This document shows, piece after piece, positions 26,460-35,327 of a stretch of DNA of 50,830 nucleotides. The position numbers and the translations under genes are program-made. The stretch comes from Paracoccaceae bacterium (lineage in GTDB: Bacteria; Pseudomonadota; Alphaproteobacteria; Rhodobacterales; Rhodobacteraceae). Under the pieces are notes generated by a model. That model had not been told where the DNA came from, ran no database searches, and worked only from the letters and a program-made list of their open reading frames with translations. Position 1 is the first letter of the stretch, and the number at the start of each line of letters is the position of its first letter. The stretch is from the NCBI GenBank assembly GCA_020425085.1, contig JAGQRW010000009.1, positions 1 through 50,830 on the forward strand, given 5' to 3'.

Positions 26460-27428
26460 ATGAGCGTTCAGACCGTCACCAACTATCGTTTCACCCCGGC
26501 CGAACTTAACCCCGCGGCGCGGCTGCCGGGGATTTCGGCCTTTCTCAGAACGCGCAATGGCGGCGATTTTCTGGCCGCCACCATCAAAAGCCACATCGCG
26601 CATTACGACGAGATCGTAGCGGTCTATAACCAATGCGAGGATGACACCGCCGAAATCCTGGCATCTATGGCACAGGACAACCCGAACCGCCTGAGGGTAT
26701 ATCACTATACCGACAAGGTGGCACCGCTTGGCAGCAGGGCGCATGCCGAAACGCCGGGGGATCATCCCGAAAGCATGGTCAACTATTCGAATTTTGCCCT
26801 GGCTATGACCAGGCACCGGGTGGTGGTCAAGCTGGACGATGATCACCTGGCGATCCCCGACGCCGTGGCAGAAATCTGCCGTGACTGGCGCGAGGGGCGG
26901 GCCGATCCCAGGCATCTTCATTGTTTCTCGGGCCTCAATCTGGCACGCGGCGGCAATGGCGAACTGGCGGTGCCGGCGTTTGATCCGGTTTCGGGCGGTG
27001 GCGATATCGGTTATTTCGAGGTCAGCGAAAAAACCCGGTTTTTTCACGATCGCCGCTTTGAACGTTTTGACAGGGGCGATCTGAAACGGGTGTTTGCCGG
27101 ATTTTTCTACTGGCACCTGAAATACCTGAAAACCGGTGCCGGGTTTGGCAATTACCGGTTGCAGGACCACCCGGAAAGCCGTTTTATCCGCAAGAAACGC
27201 GCCTTTCAGACCAGTGATTTCCTTGACCTCGCCGCTGCCCGCGACCGGCTGAAACCCGGTATGGCCATCCGGCTGGCCGCCTGTTTCAATGCCAAGGCCC
27301 GCCTGACTTGCGCGCGCGATCAGGCGGTTGCCGCCACCTTTCCGGACCATGATCTTGCCGCCGCCCTGGACCGCCTGTCACCGGGCTGGCGCCGGGTGCC
27401 CGGGCTGCTGGAGCGGCAGACATCATGA
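26460..27428 (+). CDS. Glycosyltransferase family 2-like protein
   Basis: The 322-residue protein resembles GT-A fold transferases: FLRTRNGGDFLAATIKSHI at the nucleotide-binding start, a YNQCEDDTAEIL strand, and VVVKLDDDHLAIPDA carrying the metal-binding Asp triplet. No signal peptide or membrane segment is seen, so it acts at the cytoplasmic face. It begins a three-gene set with the GT25 and phosphatase genes, each overlapping the next by ATGA. Donor and acceptor sugars are unknown. Confidence 0.75.
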   Translation: MSVQTVTNYRFTPAELNPAARLPGISAFLRTRNGGDFLAATIKSHIAHYDEIVAVYNQCEDDTAEILASMAQDNPNRLRVYHYTDKVAPLGSRAHAETPGDHPESMVNYSNFALAMTRHRVVVKLDDDHLAIPDAVAEICRDWREGRADPRHLHCFSGLNLARGGNGELAVPAFDPVSGGGDIGYFEVSEKTRFFHDRRFERFDRGDLKRVFAGFFYWHLKYLKTGAGFGNYRLQDHPESRFIRKKRAFQTSDFLDLAAARDRLKPGMAIRLAACFNAKARLTCARDQAVAATFPDHDLAAALDRLSPGWRRVPGLLERQTS

Positions 27429-28168
27429 CCGACTGGCCGGTATATGTAATCAACATGGCCGCCCATACCGGGCGCATGAGTTCCTGCAAGCTGACGCTCG
27501 ACCGGCTCGGCATCGCCTTTCAGCGGTTCGATGCGGTGAACGGGCGTGACATGTCGGAACCCGAGATCGCCCGCGTTTATGACGCGCTGGCCAACCGCAG
27601 GCGCGCGCGCTACCCTCTGGTGGCGGGCGAAATCGGCTGCTATCTCAGCCACCTTGAACTCTGGCGCGAACTTGCCGCCAGCGACCACAAAGGCGCGATC
27701 ATTCTGGAGGATGATTTCATCGCCCGACCGGAACTGCCTTTGGTACTGGCTTCGCTATCAAGCGACCGATCCGGCTGGGACATGGTAAAACTATATAGCC
27801 GCAGGCCGAAACAGCGGATGCTGTCAACACAACCGCTATGCGTAGGGTTTCAACTGGCCAGGCCCTATCAGATCCCCAACACCACCCTTGGTTACGCCAT
27901 CAGGCGCGACGCGGCGCTGCGACTCTTGGACAATGTGGGGCGTTTCGCGCGACCGATCGACGAGGATCTGAAACGCTTTTGGGAACACGGGCTTGACATT
28001 CGTCTGGTGCTGCCGCCACCGCTCGGTCTTGCGCCCGCCGCCAATTCCGGCGATGCCATTCAGGCGGCCCGGCGACGCGGTGGCGGGATTTCGCAGGGCT
28101 GGCGCAACCTTCGCTATCGTCTGGATTATCTTGCGCGGCTGCATTTTCATCGGAATATGGGTCGATGA
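27425..28168 (+). CDS. GT25 family glycosyltransferase (LPS biosynthesis type)
   Basis: The 247-residue protein has the family 25 signature: VYVINMAAHTGRM, RFDAVNGRDMSEPEI, VAGEIGCYLSHLELWREL and IILEDDF with the metal-binding Asp pair. Members such as LgtB/LgtE add galactose to lipooligosaccharide. The ATG overlaps the stop of the upstream glycosyltransferase gene (ATGA), and its own stop overlaps the phosphatase start in the same way. The sugar is not predictable. A surface glycan role follows from the neighbours. Confidence 0.85.
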   Translation: MTDWPVYVINMAAHTGRMSSCKLTLDRLGIAFQRFDAVNGRDMSEPEIARVYDALANRRRARYPLVAGEIGCYLSHLELWRELAASDHKGAIILEDDFIARPELPLVLASLSSDRSGWDMVKLYSRRPKQRMLSTQPLCVGFQLARPYQIPNTTLGYAIRRDAALRLLDNVGRFARPIDEDLKRFWEHGLDIRLVLPPPLGLAPAANSGDAIQAARRRGGGISQGWRNLRYRLDYLARLHFHRNMGR

Positions 28169-28854
28169 TCCGCCGCCTGTTCAATCGCCTGAAGACGCGT
28201 GAACGCGCCTGGCGGCACGGGCTTGGGCGTGACATCTCGACACCCGAGGCGCGAAAACAGGCACGGTTTCATTTCAACTGGATCGACCACGGCATTCTGC
28301 GCATCCACTGGAAGAATTTTCACCGTATCGCACCGGATGTTTACCGCGCCAACCAGCCATCGCCAAAGCGTCTGGCGGAATGGCAGGGTCAGGGGATCAG
28401 AAGCATCCTGAACCTGAGGGGGGAAAGCGAATACAGCCCCTGGCTGCTGGAGGCCGAAGCCTGCAAGCAACTGGGCCTCAAACTTGTGGATCATCGCATC
28501 TATGCTTCCGCACTGGCCAGCCGCGAGGAAATCCTGGAACTGATCGAGATAATGCGCAGCATCGAAAAACCGTTCGTGATGCATTGCAAGTCCGGCTCGG
28601 ATCGCACCGGCTTTGCGGCGGTTCTTTATCTGCATCTGTTTTGCGACCTGCCGCTGGCCGAGGCCATGCGGCAGCTCCACTGGCGGCATTTCCATCTGCG
28701 CGGCTCGAAAAACGGTATCCTCGATCTGTTTTTCGAGGCTTACCAGCAGGACGCCGCCACCAGCGGCAAATCCCTGATTGAATGGATTCGCAACGATTAT
28801 GACCGCGATTCCCTGACGGCAAAATTCGCCATCGACCGGGGCAGGGGTGGCTGA
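28165..28854 (+). CDS. Dual-specificity/tyrosine phosphatase-like protein
   Basis: The 229-residue protein has the cysteine phosphatase loop HCKSGSDRTG (Cys141, Arg147) and an upstream SILNLRGESEYSPW region with the usual GxR-ESE pattern of small phosphatases such as the DUF442/DSP group. The fold is complete and the catalytic residues are intact. Its start overlaps the GT25 gene by ATGA. The substrate may be a phosphotyrosine on a polymerase kinase, or a phosphorylated lipid or sugar in the glycan pathway; the context suggests the latter group but does not prove it. Confidence 0.78.
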   Translation: MIRRLFNRLKTRERAWRHGLGRDISTPEARKQARFHFNWIDHGILRIHWKNFHRIAPDVYRANQPSPKRLAEWQGQGIRSILNLRGESEYSPWLLEAEACKQLGLKLVDHRIYASALASREEILELIEIMRSIEKPFVMHCKSGSDRTGFAAVLYLHLFCDLPLAEAMRQLHWRHFHLRGSKNGILDLFFEAYQQDAATSGKSLIEWIRNDYDRDSLTAKFAIDRGRGG

Positions 28855-28998
28855 TTCCCGGGCATACCATTGAGAAAAGGTGAAAAAACACCGTTCAAGA
28901 TTCAATCTGGCTGCGCGGTTGTAATATGCGGCCAAATATGTTCTTTAGGCGCCCAAGCCGCGAAAACAGCAGGCAGAAAGCACACAGGGAGAAGTGGA

Positions 28999-30087
28999 TT
29001 GCCCACCGCAACCAAGGAGGACGGCTTTGTCGTCTTCGATCATGTCCAGAAAAGCTATGATGGCGAAATTCTGGTTGTAAAGGATCTCAATCTTTTTATC
29101 GGACAAGGCGAATTTCTGACCATGCTGGGGCCATCGGGTTCCGGCAAGACCACCTGTCTGATGATGCTGGCCGGGTTTGAAACCGCTACCCATGGCGATA
29201 TCCTGCTGGGTGGCAAGCCGATCAACAACATTCCGCCGCATAAACGCGGTATCGGCATGGTGTTCCAGAATTACGCGCTGTTTCCGCATATGACGGTGGC
29301 GGAAAACCTGTCCTTTCCGCTGGAGGTTCGCGGCCAGGGCAAATCCGAGCGCGAGGCCAACGTGATGAAGGCGCTCGACATGGTGCAGATGGGCGAGTTT
29401 GGCGGCCGCCGCCCGGCGCAGCTTTCGGGCGGACAGCAACAGCGGATTGCATTGGCGCGCGCGCTGGTGTTCGAACCGGAACTGGTACTGATGGATGAAC
29501 CGCTCGGCGCGCTCGACAAGCAGTTGCGCGAGCATATGCAATACGAGATCAAGCATATCCACGAACGCCTTGGCGTCACCGTGGTCTATGTCACGCACGA
29601 TCAGTCCGAGGCGTTGACCATGTCCGACCGCATCGCGGTGTTCGATGATGGTATCATCCAGCAACTGGCCACGCCCGATGATCTCTATGAACGCCCCGAC
29701 AACGCCTTCGTGGCGCAGTTCATCGGTGAAAACAACACCCTGAACGGCACCGTCAAGGCGATCAAGGACGGCATCGCCACGGTCGATTTCGGCGACGGAA
29801 CCCTGGGCGAGGCGCTGGCAGTGAATTGCGCCGGTGTCGGTTCGGAAACCACTTTGTCGATCCGCCCTGAACGGGTGGATATCGGCAAGGAAAGTGGCCC
29901 AAACGCGGTACCGGCCAAGGTGCTGGAACTGATCTATCTCGGCGATCACATCCGTTGCCGCATGAATGTCATGGGCAATGATCAGTTCGTGGTCAAGGTG
30001 CCCAATGCCGCGGGCCACAAGCATCTGGTGGTCGGTGAGACCACCAAGGTCAGTTGGAACAGCGAAGACTGTCGCGCACTCGACTGA
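28999..30087 (+). CDS. Polyamine-type ABC transporter ATP-binding protein (PotA-like)
   Basis: The 362-residue protein has Walker A (GPSGSGKTT), Q-loop (VFQNYALFPHMT), signature LSGGQQQR, Walker B (LVLMDEPLGALD), switch THDQSEA and a C-terminal TOBE-like domain (from about residue 245), as in PotA-type ATPases. No ATG fits; TTG 28999 has AGGGAG about eight bases upstream and starts just before the conserved domain. It begins a four-gene importer. The 144 bases upstream hold no other gene; I could not assign a promoter. Confidence 0.88.
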   Translation: MPTATKEDGFVVFDHVQKSYDGEILVVKDLNLFIGQGEFLTMLGPSGSGKTTCLMMLAGFETATHGDILLGGKPINNIPPHKRGIGMVFQNYALFPHMTVAENLSFPLEVRGQGKSEREANVMKALDMVQMGEFGGRRPAQLSGGQQQRIALARALVFEPELVLMDEPLGALDKQLREHMQYEIKHIHERLGVTVVYVTHDQSEALTMSDRIAVFDDGIIQQLATPDDLYERPDNAFVAQFIGENNTLNGTVKAIKDGIATVDFGDGTLGEALAVNCAGVGSETTLSIRPERVDIGKESGPNAVPAKVLELIYLGDHIRCRMNVMGNDQFVVKVPNAAGHKHLVVGETTKVSWNSEDCRALD

Positions 30088-30169
30088 ATTCAGGAATTGT
30101 GGTTTTGGCCTGCTGAAATCGCGATGAAACCGCCGGTAACCCGGCAAAACACCAAAGGGAGAAATACCT

Positions 30170-31264
30170 ATGAAATCCACCAACCTATTGCTTGCGGCTT
30201 CGGCACTGGCATTGCTGGCCCCGGCGGCCAACGCCATCGAGCTGACGTTCGTGTCGTGGGGCGGCGCCTATTCCAAGTCTCAACAGCTTGCCTATAACGA
30301 TCCATATATGGCGGCCCATCCGGATGTGACCATCATCAACGACGAAAGCTCGCCCGAAGCGGTGGCGAAACTGCGCGCCATGAACGAGGCCGGCAATATC
30401 ACCTGGGATATCGTCGATGTGGTCGCCGCTGACGCCATTCGCCTTTGTGACGAAGGTCTGGCGATGGAAATCGACTTTGACAAGGATCTGGCGGCGGCAC
30501 CTGACGGTACCCCGGCGACCGAAGATTTCGGCGACCTGCTGGTGTCGGACTGTTTCATTCCTGAAATCGTCTATTCCACCACTTTCGGCTATCGCACCGA
30601 TTTGGTGGGCGACACCCCGCCGACCAAGGTTTGCGATGTCTTTGATCTGAAAAAATATCCCGGCAAGCGCAGCCTGGAAAAACGCCCGATCAACAACATG
30701 GAATGGGCGCTACTGTGTGATGGCGTGCCCAAGGACGAGGTTTACGACGTGCTGGCCACCGAGGCCGGTCAGGACCGCGCCTTCAAGAAGCTCGACACCA
30801 TCAAGGACAGCGTGATCTGGTGGTCATCGGGTTCCGATACGCCGCAGCTTCTGGCCGATGGCGAGGTGATCATGGGTTCCACTTATAACGGTCGCCTGTT
30901 CTCGCTGATCGAGGAAAAGAAACAACCGGTTGCCATGCTCTGGGATGCGCAGGTGTTTGACCTTGACGGTTTCATCATTCCCGCCGGTCTGCCCGATGAT
31001 CGCAAGCAGGCGGCGCTGGATTATGTCCGTTTTGCCACCGATACGCAGCGTTTGGCCGATCAGGCGAAATACATCGCCTATGGCCCGGCCCGCAAATCCT
31101 CGGCACCGCTGGTGGGCAAGCATGCCGATCTCGGTATCGACATGGCCCCGCATATGCCGACCGATCCGAATAACGCCAAGAACACCTTTCTTTACAACTA
31201 TGAATGGTGGGCGGATTACCGCGACGATCTGGATGCGAAATTCCAGGCATGGCTGGCCAAGTAG
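30170..31264 (+). CDS. Polyamine-type ABC transporter substrate-binding protein (PotD/PotF-like)
   Basis: The 364-residue periplasmic protein has a signal peptide ending near ANA (residue 22) and the family pattern LTFVSWGGAYSKSQQ at the start of the mature chain, with TWDIVDVVAADAIRLCDEGL and GFIIPAGLPDDRKQAALDYV later. Such proteins bind spermidine, putrescine or related compounds, though several homologues bind other cations or amino acids. It is the second gene of the operon and a stable hairpin follows it. AAGGGAG precedes the ATG. Confidence 0.85.
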   Translation: MKSTNLLLAASALALLAPAANAIELTFVSWGGAYSKSQQLAYNDPYMAAHPDVTIINDESSPEAVAKLRAMNEAGNITWDIVDVVAADAIRLCDEGLAMEIDFDKDLAAAPDGTPATEDFGDLLVSDCFIPEIVYSTTFGYRTDLVGDTPPTKVCDVFDLKKYPGKRSLEKRPINNMEWALLCDGVPKDEVYDVLATEAGQDRAFKKLDTIKDSVIWWSSGSDTPQLLADGEVIMGSTYNGRLFSLIEEKKQPVAMLWDAQVFDLDGFIIPAGLPDDRKQAALDYVRFATDTQRLADQAKYIAYGPARKSSAPLVGKHADLGIDMAPHMPTDPNNAKNTFLYNYEWWADYRDDLDAKFQAWLAK

Positions 31265-31281
31265 GCCGAACCTTTGACAGC

Positions 31282-31305
31282 GGAGGGGGCCTGTTGGCCC
31301 TCTCC
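31282..31305 (+). terminator. Intercistronic hairpin after the binding-protein gene
   Basis: GGAGGGGGCC (31282-31291) and GGCCCTCTCC (31296-31305) pair over ten bases with one G-T pair and a four-base loop. It lies 17 bases after the binding-protein stop and before the permease gene, without a T-run, so message protection or partial attenuation is likely. Confidence 0.65.
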
Positions 31306-31340
31306 ACACCTGAATTACTGGCGAATTAAAGCCGAGGGAC

Positions 31341-32621
31341 ATGCAACAGATGAGCGACACCACCCAAACCGGCCCGGTACTTGCCGCTGACGGCACCCCG
31401 CTCAAACGCAGTCTGCAACGCGCCCTGAGGCGGGAAAAACTGCGTGCGCTGCTGCTGATCGCGCCCCTGCTGATCTTTGTCCTGGTTACCTTTATTGCGC
31501 CGATCGCCGACATGCTGTTTCGCTCGGTCGAGAACGATATCGTTGCCGATACCCTGCCAAAAACCGTGGTTGCGCTGAAAAGCTGGGATTTCCACAGCGG
31601 CGAGGCCCCGGGTGAGGCGGTGTTTGCCGCCCTTGCGGCGGATCTGCAGGTCGCGGTCGAAGCAAAGACCCATACGCGGTTGGGTTCGCGGCTGAACTAC
31701 GAAAAGACCGGCATTTCGTCGCTGTTCCGCAAATCCGGGCGCAAGGTCAAGAAATGGGATCTGGCCAGCGACGCACCGTTTCGGGAAAAGTTCATCAAGA
31801 TCGACAAGGACTGGGGCGATGTCGATGTCTGGCGGGTGATCCAGACCTATTCCGGCAAATATACCAACGGTTATTTCCTTAATGCCATCGACATGGAAAA
31901 AGGCCCGAACGGGCCGCAATGGCGCGATGAAAGCCAGCAGATCTACCTGATGCTGCTGAAGCGCACGATGTTCCTGTCGATCACCATAACGCTGTCCTGC
32001 CTGCTGTTGGGCTATCCGGTGGCATGGCTGTTGTCGAACATTCCGATGCGCACCTCGAACCTGCTGATGATCCTGGTGCTGTTGCCGTTCTGGACATCGC
32101 TGCTGGTCAGAACCTCGGCCTGGAAAGTGTTGTTGCAACAGCAGGGGGTGATCAACGATGTGCTGGTCTGGGTCGGGCTGGTAGCAGATGACAACCGGCT
32201 GGTGATGATCAACAACCAGTTCGGCACCATCATCGCCATGACGCATATCCTGCTGCCGTTCATGATCCTGCCGCTGTTCTCGGTGATGCGCACCATTCCG
32301 CCAACCTATCTCAGGGCGGCGAAATCCCTGGGCGCGACCAACTGGACAGCCTTCTGGCGGGTCTATTTTCCGCAGAGCATTCCGGGCATCGGGGCCGGGT
32401 CGATCCTGGTTTTCATCCTGTCGATCGGCTATTACATCACCCCGGAACTGGTAGGCGGCACCACCGGTGTCTTCATCTCCAACCGGATTGCGTACCATAT
32501 TTCCAGTTCGCTGAACTGGGGGCTGGGGGCGGCGCTCGGCAGTATACTGTTGCTGCTGGTGCTGGTGCTTTACTGGCTTTACGACCGCATCGTCGGCATC
32601 GACAACGTCAAGCTGGGATAA
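31341..32621 (+). CDS. Polyamine-type ABC transporter permease (PotB-like)
   Basis: The 426-residue protein is longer than PotB (about 285). After the first membrane segment (about residues 37-58) it has an extra region of roughly 150 residues that is hydrophilic and predicted periplasmic, followed by the five remaining segments. The ATPase-contact loop is AAKSLGATNWTAFWRVYFPQS. ATG 31341 and 31350 are both possible; the second is better spaced from GAGGG. It pairs with the second permease directly downstream. Confidence 0.87.
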   Translation: MQQMSDTTQTGPVLAADGTPLKRSLQRALRREKLRALLLIAPLLIFVLVTFIAPIADMLFRSVENDIVADTLPKTVVALKSWDFHSGEAPGEAVFAALAADLQVAVEAKTHTRLGSRLNYEKTGISSLFRKSGRKVKKWDLASDAPFREKFIKIDKDWGDVDVWRVIQTYSGKYTNGYFLNAIDMEKGPNGPQWRDESQQIYLMLLKRTMFLSITITLSCLLLGYPVAWLLSNIPMRTSNLLMILVLLPFWTSLLVRTSAWKVLLQQQGVINDVLVWVGLVADDNRLVMINNQFGTIIAMTHILLPFMILPLFSVMRTIPPTYLRAAKSLGATNWTAFWRVYFPQSIPGIGAGSILVFILSIGYYITPELVGGTTGVFISNRIAYHISSSLNWGLGAALGSILLLLVLVLYWLYDRIVGIDNVKLG

Positions 32622-32625
32622 AGAC

Positions 32626-33480
32626 ATGAGCGCACTTCCCCCCTATGCAACCACCGGCCAACGGGTCTGGTATTACGCCTTTCGCGTGATTTGCGCCCTG
32701 ATATTTCTGTTCCTGATCATTCCGATCCTGGTAATCATCCCGTTGTCGTTCAACGCCGAGGATTTCTTTACCTTCACGCCAGAAATGCTCAGCTTTGATC
32801 CGGCGGGTTATTCGTTGAAGCATTATCGGGATTTCTTTACCAACCCGGACTGGACCGGCGCATTATACAATTCCGTCAGGATTGCGCCGGTGGCAACGCT
32901 GTTGTCGGTCGGCTTTGGCACCCTGGCGGCAATCGGCCTGGCACAGAGCCATGTGCCGTTTCGCGCCACCATCATGGCGATCCTGATTTCACCGATGATC
33001 GTGCCTTTGATCATCTCGGCTGCCGGCATGTATTTCTTTTACTCGCGGATTGGCCTTCAGGGTACCTATTGGGGCGTGGTTCTGGCACATGCGGCACTTG
33101 GCATTCCGTTTGTCATCATCACCGTCACCGCCACCATGGTCGGGTTTGATCGCAGCCTGACGCGGGCAGCGGCGAATTTGGGGGCAGGGCCGATCAGAAC
33201 CTTTTTCAAGGTACAGATGCCGCTGATCCTGCCCGGGGTGGTTTCAGGCGGATTGTTTGCCTTCATCACCTCGTTTGATGAGGTGGTGGTGGTGTTGTTC
33301 GTCGGTTCCGCCAGCCAGAAAACCCTGCCGTGGCAGATGTTTACCGGGTTGCGCGAACAAATCTCACCGACCATTCTGGCGGTGGCAACCATACTGGTGA
33401 TCGTGTCGATCGGACTGTTGACCACGGTGGAAATCCTGCGCCGCCGCAGCGAAAGATTGCGCGGCATGAGCCCGGGCTGA
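32626..33480 (+). CDS. Polyamine-type ABC transporter permease (PotC-like)
   Basis: The 284-residue protein has six membrane segments and the ATPase-contact loop AAANLGAGPIRTFFKVQMPL in the usual place. It is the partner of the larger permease four bases upstream and completes the importer of ATPase, binding protein and two permeases. The C-terminal tail (RRRSERLRGMSPG) is cytoplasmic. The gene converges on the AEC transporter gene ten bases away, and no terminator is visible. Confidence 0.88.
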   Translation: MSALPPYATTGQRVWYYAFRVICALIFLFLIIPILVIIPLSFNAEDFFTFTPEMLSFDPAGYSLKHYRDFFTNPDWTGALYNSVRIAPVATLLSVGFGTLAAIGLAQSHVPFRATIMAILISPMIVPLIISAAGMYFFYSRIGLQGTYWGVVLAHAALGIPFVIITVTATMVGFDRSLTRAAANLGAGPIRTFFKVQMPLILPGVVSGGLFAFITSFDEVVVVLFVGSASQKTLPWQMFTGLREQISPTILAVATILVIVSIGLLTTVEILRRRSERLRGMSPG

Positions 33481-33490
33481 CCCAGCGGTT

Positions 33491-34426
33491 TCAGACCCCG
33501 AGGATATGCAGCCAGAAGGAAACCGACAGCACCGAAAACAGCGTTCCGGCCAAAACTGCCGTGGCGGCGACCCTTTTGGCCCTGTCATAGATGCCGGCGA
33601 ACAAAAACGCATTCACCCCGGGTGCCATTGATGCGGTCAGGACCGCGCCGCGGATTTGCCCCTGATCGAGATGGAACACCTGGGTGGACATGAACAGCGT
33701 GATTGCCGGGTGCAGGAACAACGAGATCAGGCAGACCCACAGCACCACCTTGACCGACCCTTCGGGGCGATAGCGGGTCAGGATGCCGCCCAGTGCGAAC
33801 AGCGCCGTCGGCAGCGCCGCCCGGACGATCAGATCAAACCCGGATGCGATCGCCTGGGGCAGGTGCAATCCGCTGAAATTCACCAGAAACCCAAGACCGA
33901 TTGCCAGCATCAGGCTGTTGCGAAACATCGCCTTGCCAACGGATTTGGCCGTTCTTGTCATGCCGCCGCCGGAATGGCGCACGAATTCCATCGTGGTGAT
34001 GCCAAGCAAGTAGCAGAACGGCGCATGAATGGCGATGATGGCATAGTTCGGCACCAGGGATGCCGGCCCATAGGCGCGCTCCATGATCGCCAGCCCCAGC
34101 AGCAGCGAGTTGGCGAACATCGCCGAAAAACCGATGGCAACGCTGTCCTCCCAGTCGCGGCCAAACAGGAAATGCGCCCCCAGCATCCCGGCTGCGAAAC
34201 TGATGGTGGAACCAGAATAATACGATACCAGAAGACCGGGATCGAACCCCTGCGACAGATCAAGCGTGGAAATGGCACGAAACAGCAGCAGCGGAATGGC
34301 AAAGCCCTGACTGAATTTCATCAGCCCGTCGATGCCGCTTTGGCTCAGAAATCCGCGCAGAACCGCCAGATAGCCAAGCGCAATGACCAAAAAGACCGGC
34401 AGGATGATTTCAACAAGGGCGGACAT
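33491..34426 (-). CDS. AEC family (auxin efflux carrier-like) transporter
   Basis: The 311-residue protein has about ten hydrophobic segments arranged as two inverted halves, opening MSALVEIILPVFLVIALGYL as AEC proteins do. Conserved family traits such as a central NYAIIAIHAP stretch and GVNAFLFAGIYDRA near the end are present. Bacterial members export organic acids such as malate or malonate. The gene is alone; its partners are not evident, and the substrate is unknown. The 103 bases upstream hold no further gene. Confidence 0.82.
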   Translation of the reverse strand: MSALVEIILPVFLVIALGYLAVLRGFLSQSGIDGLMKFSQGFAIPLLLFRAISTLDLSQGFDPGLLVSYYSGSTISFAAGMLGAHFLFGRDWEDSVAIGFSAMFANSLLLGLAIMERAYGPASLVPNYAIIAIHAPFCYLLGITTMEFVRHSGGGMTRTAKSVGKAMFRNSLMLAIGLGFLVNFSGLHLPQAIASGFDLIVRAALPTALFALGGILTRYRPEGSVKVVLWVCLISLFLHPAITLFMSTQVFHLDQGQIRGAVLTASMAPGVNAFLFAGIYDRAKRVAATAVLAGTLFSVLSVSFWLHILGV

Positions 34427-34529
34427 CGGGGATTTCTTGGCCTGTCGTCAGCTGGGGATCCGGGTGCCCGGTGAACCGGCTGCCATTTGACCCGGATCAA
34501 GCGCCGGGCGCAAGGCCGGGCATTGCCGC

Positions 34530-35327
34530 TTAGCCTTCAATCTCCAGCACCATGCCGTCATAGGCGGCGGTGATGTGTTCAGGGGTTTCGGCGCAAACGG
34601 TTTCATAATCAAGGTCGATATGCATGTTGGTCAACACGCCACGCTTGGGTGCTGCGCGGCGGATCCAGTCAAGCGTCTGTTCCAGATGCGAATGCGTCGG
34701 ATGAGGTTCGCGCCTGAGGGCGTCGCATATCCAGATGTCCAGTTCGGCCACCGCCTCCCAGCTTTCGGCGTACATCATCGAGACATCTGGCAGGTAGGCC
34801 AGCCCGGCGATGCGGAAACCGAGCGCGTCGATATTGCCGTGACCGACCCGGAACGGCACCATGGTGATCTGGCCGCCCGCGCCTTCGACCGTGACCGGCC
34901 CGTTCAGCGTATGCAGATCAAGGATCGGCGGATAGGCGGAACCGACCGGTTGCACGAAGGCATAGCCGAACCGCGTGATCAGCGCGTTCTGCGTCGGCCC
35001 GTCGGCCCAGACCGGCAACCGCTTGCGCATGTTGAACACGATCATCCTGAGGTCGTCCAGCCCGTGCACATGATCGGCGTGCTGATGGGTGTAGAACACC
35101 GCGTCAAGTTCACCGATGCCGGCATCCAGCAGTTGCGCCCTGAGATCGGGCGAACTGTCGATCAGAACCCTGGTGGTGCCCTCAGGCACGATCCGCTCCA
35201 CCAGCAGCGAACAACGCCGCCGGTTGTTGCGCGGATTGCTCGCATCGCACGCCCCCCAGTGACCGCCAAGCCGTGGAACGCCGCCCGAGGACCCGCAGCC
35301 CAGAATGGTGAAGCGCAAGCGTCCCAT
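34530..35327 (-). CDS. PhnP-like MBL-fold metallo-hydrolase
   Basis: The 265-residue protein starts MGRLRFTILGCGSSGGVPR and carries the metal-binding motif THQHADHVHGLDDL, with later histidines in RVGHGN and HPTHSHLEQTLD. This resembles PhnP, a cyclic phosphodiesterase, and related enzymes conserved next to tatD in alphaproteobacteria. A role outside phosphonate metabolism is likely, as no phn genes are near. Start ATG 35327 shares one base with the tatD stop (TGATG), so translation is coupled. Confidence 0.85.
   Translation of the reverse strand: MGRLRFTILGCGSSGGVPRLGGHWGACDASNPRNNRRRCSLLVERIVPEGTTRVLIDSSPDLRAQLLDAGIGELDAVFYTHQHADHVHGLDDLRMIVFNMRKRLPVWADGPTQNALITRFGYAFVQPVGSAYPPILDLHTLNGPVTVEGAGGQITMVPFRVGHGNIDALGFRIAGLAYLPDVSMMYAESWEAVAELDIWICDALRREPHPTHSHLEQTLDWIRRAAPKRGVLTNMHIDLDYETVCAETPEHITAAYDGMVLEIEG

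Noticed and set aside
28945-32627. Long leftward frames over the polyamine transporter genes
   Set aside because: Shadows of the real ABC transporter genes, lacking ribosome binding sites and family features.
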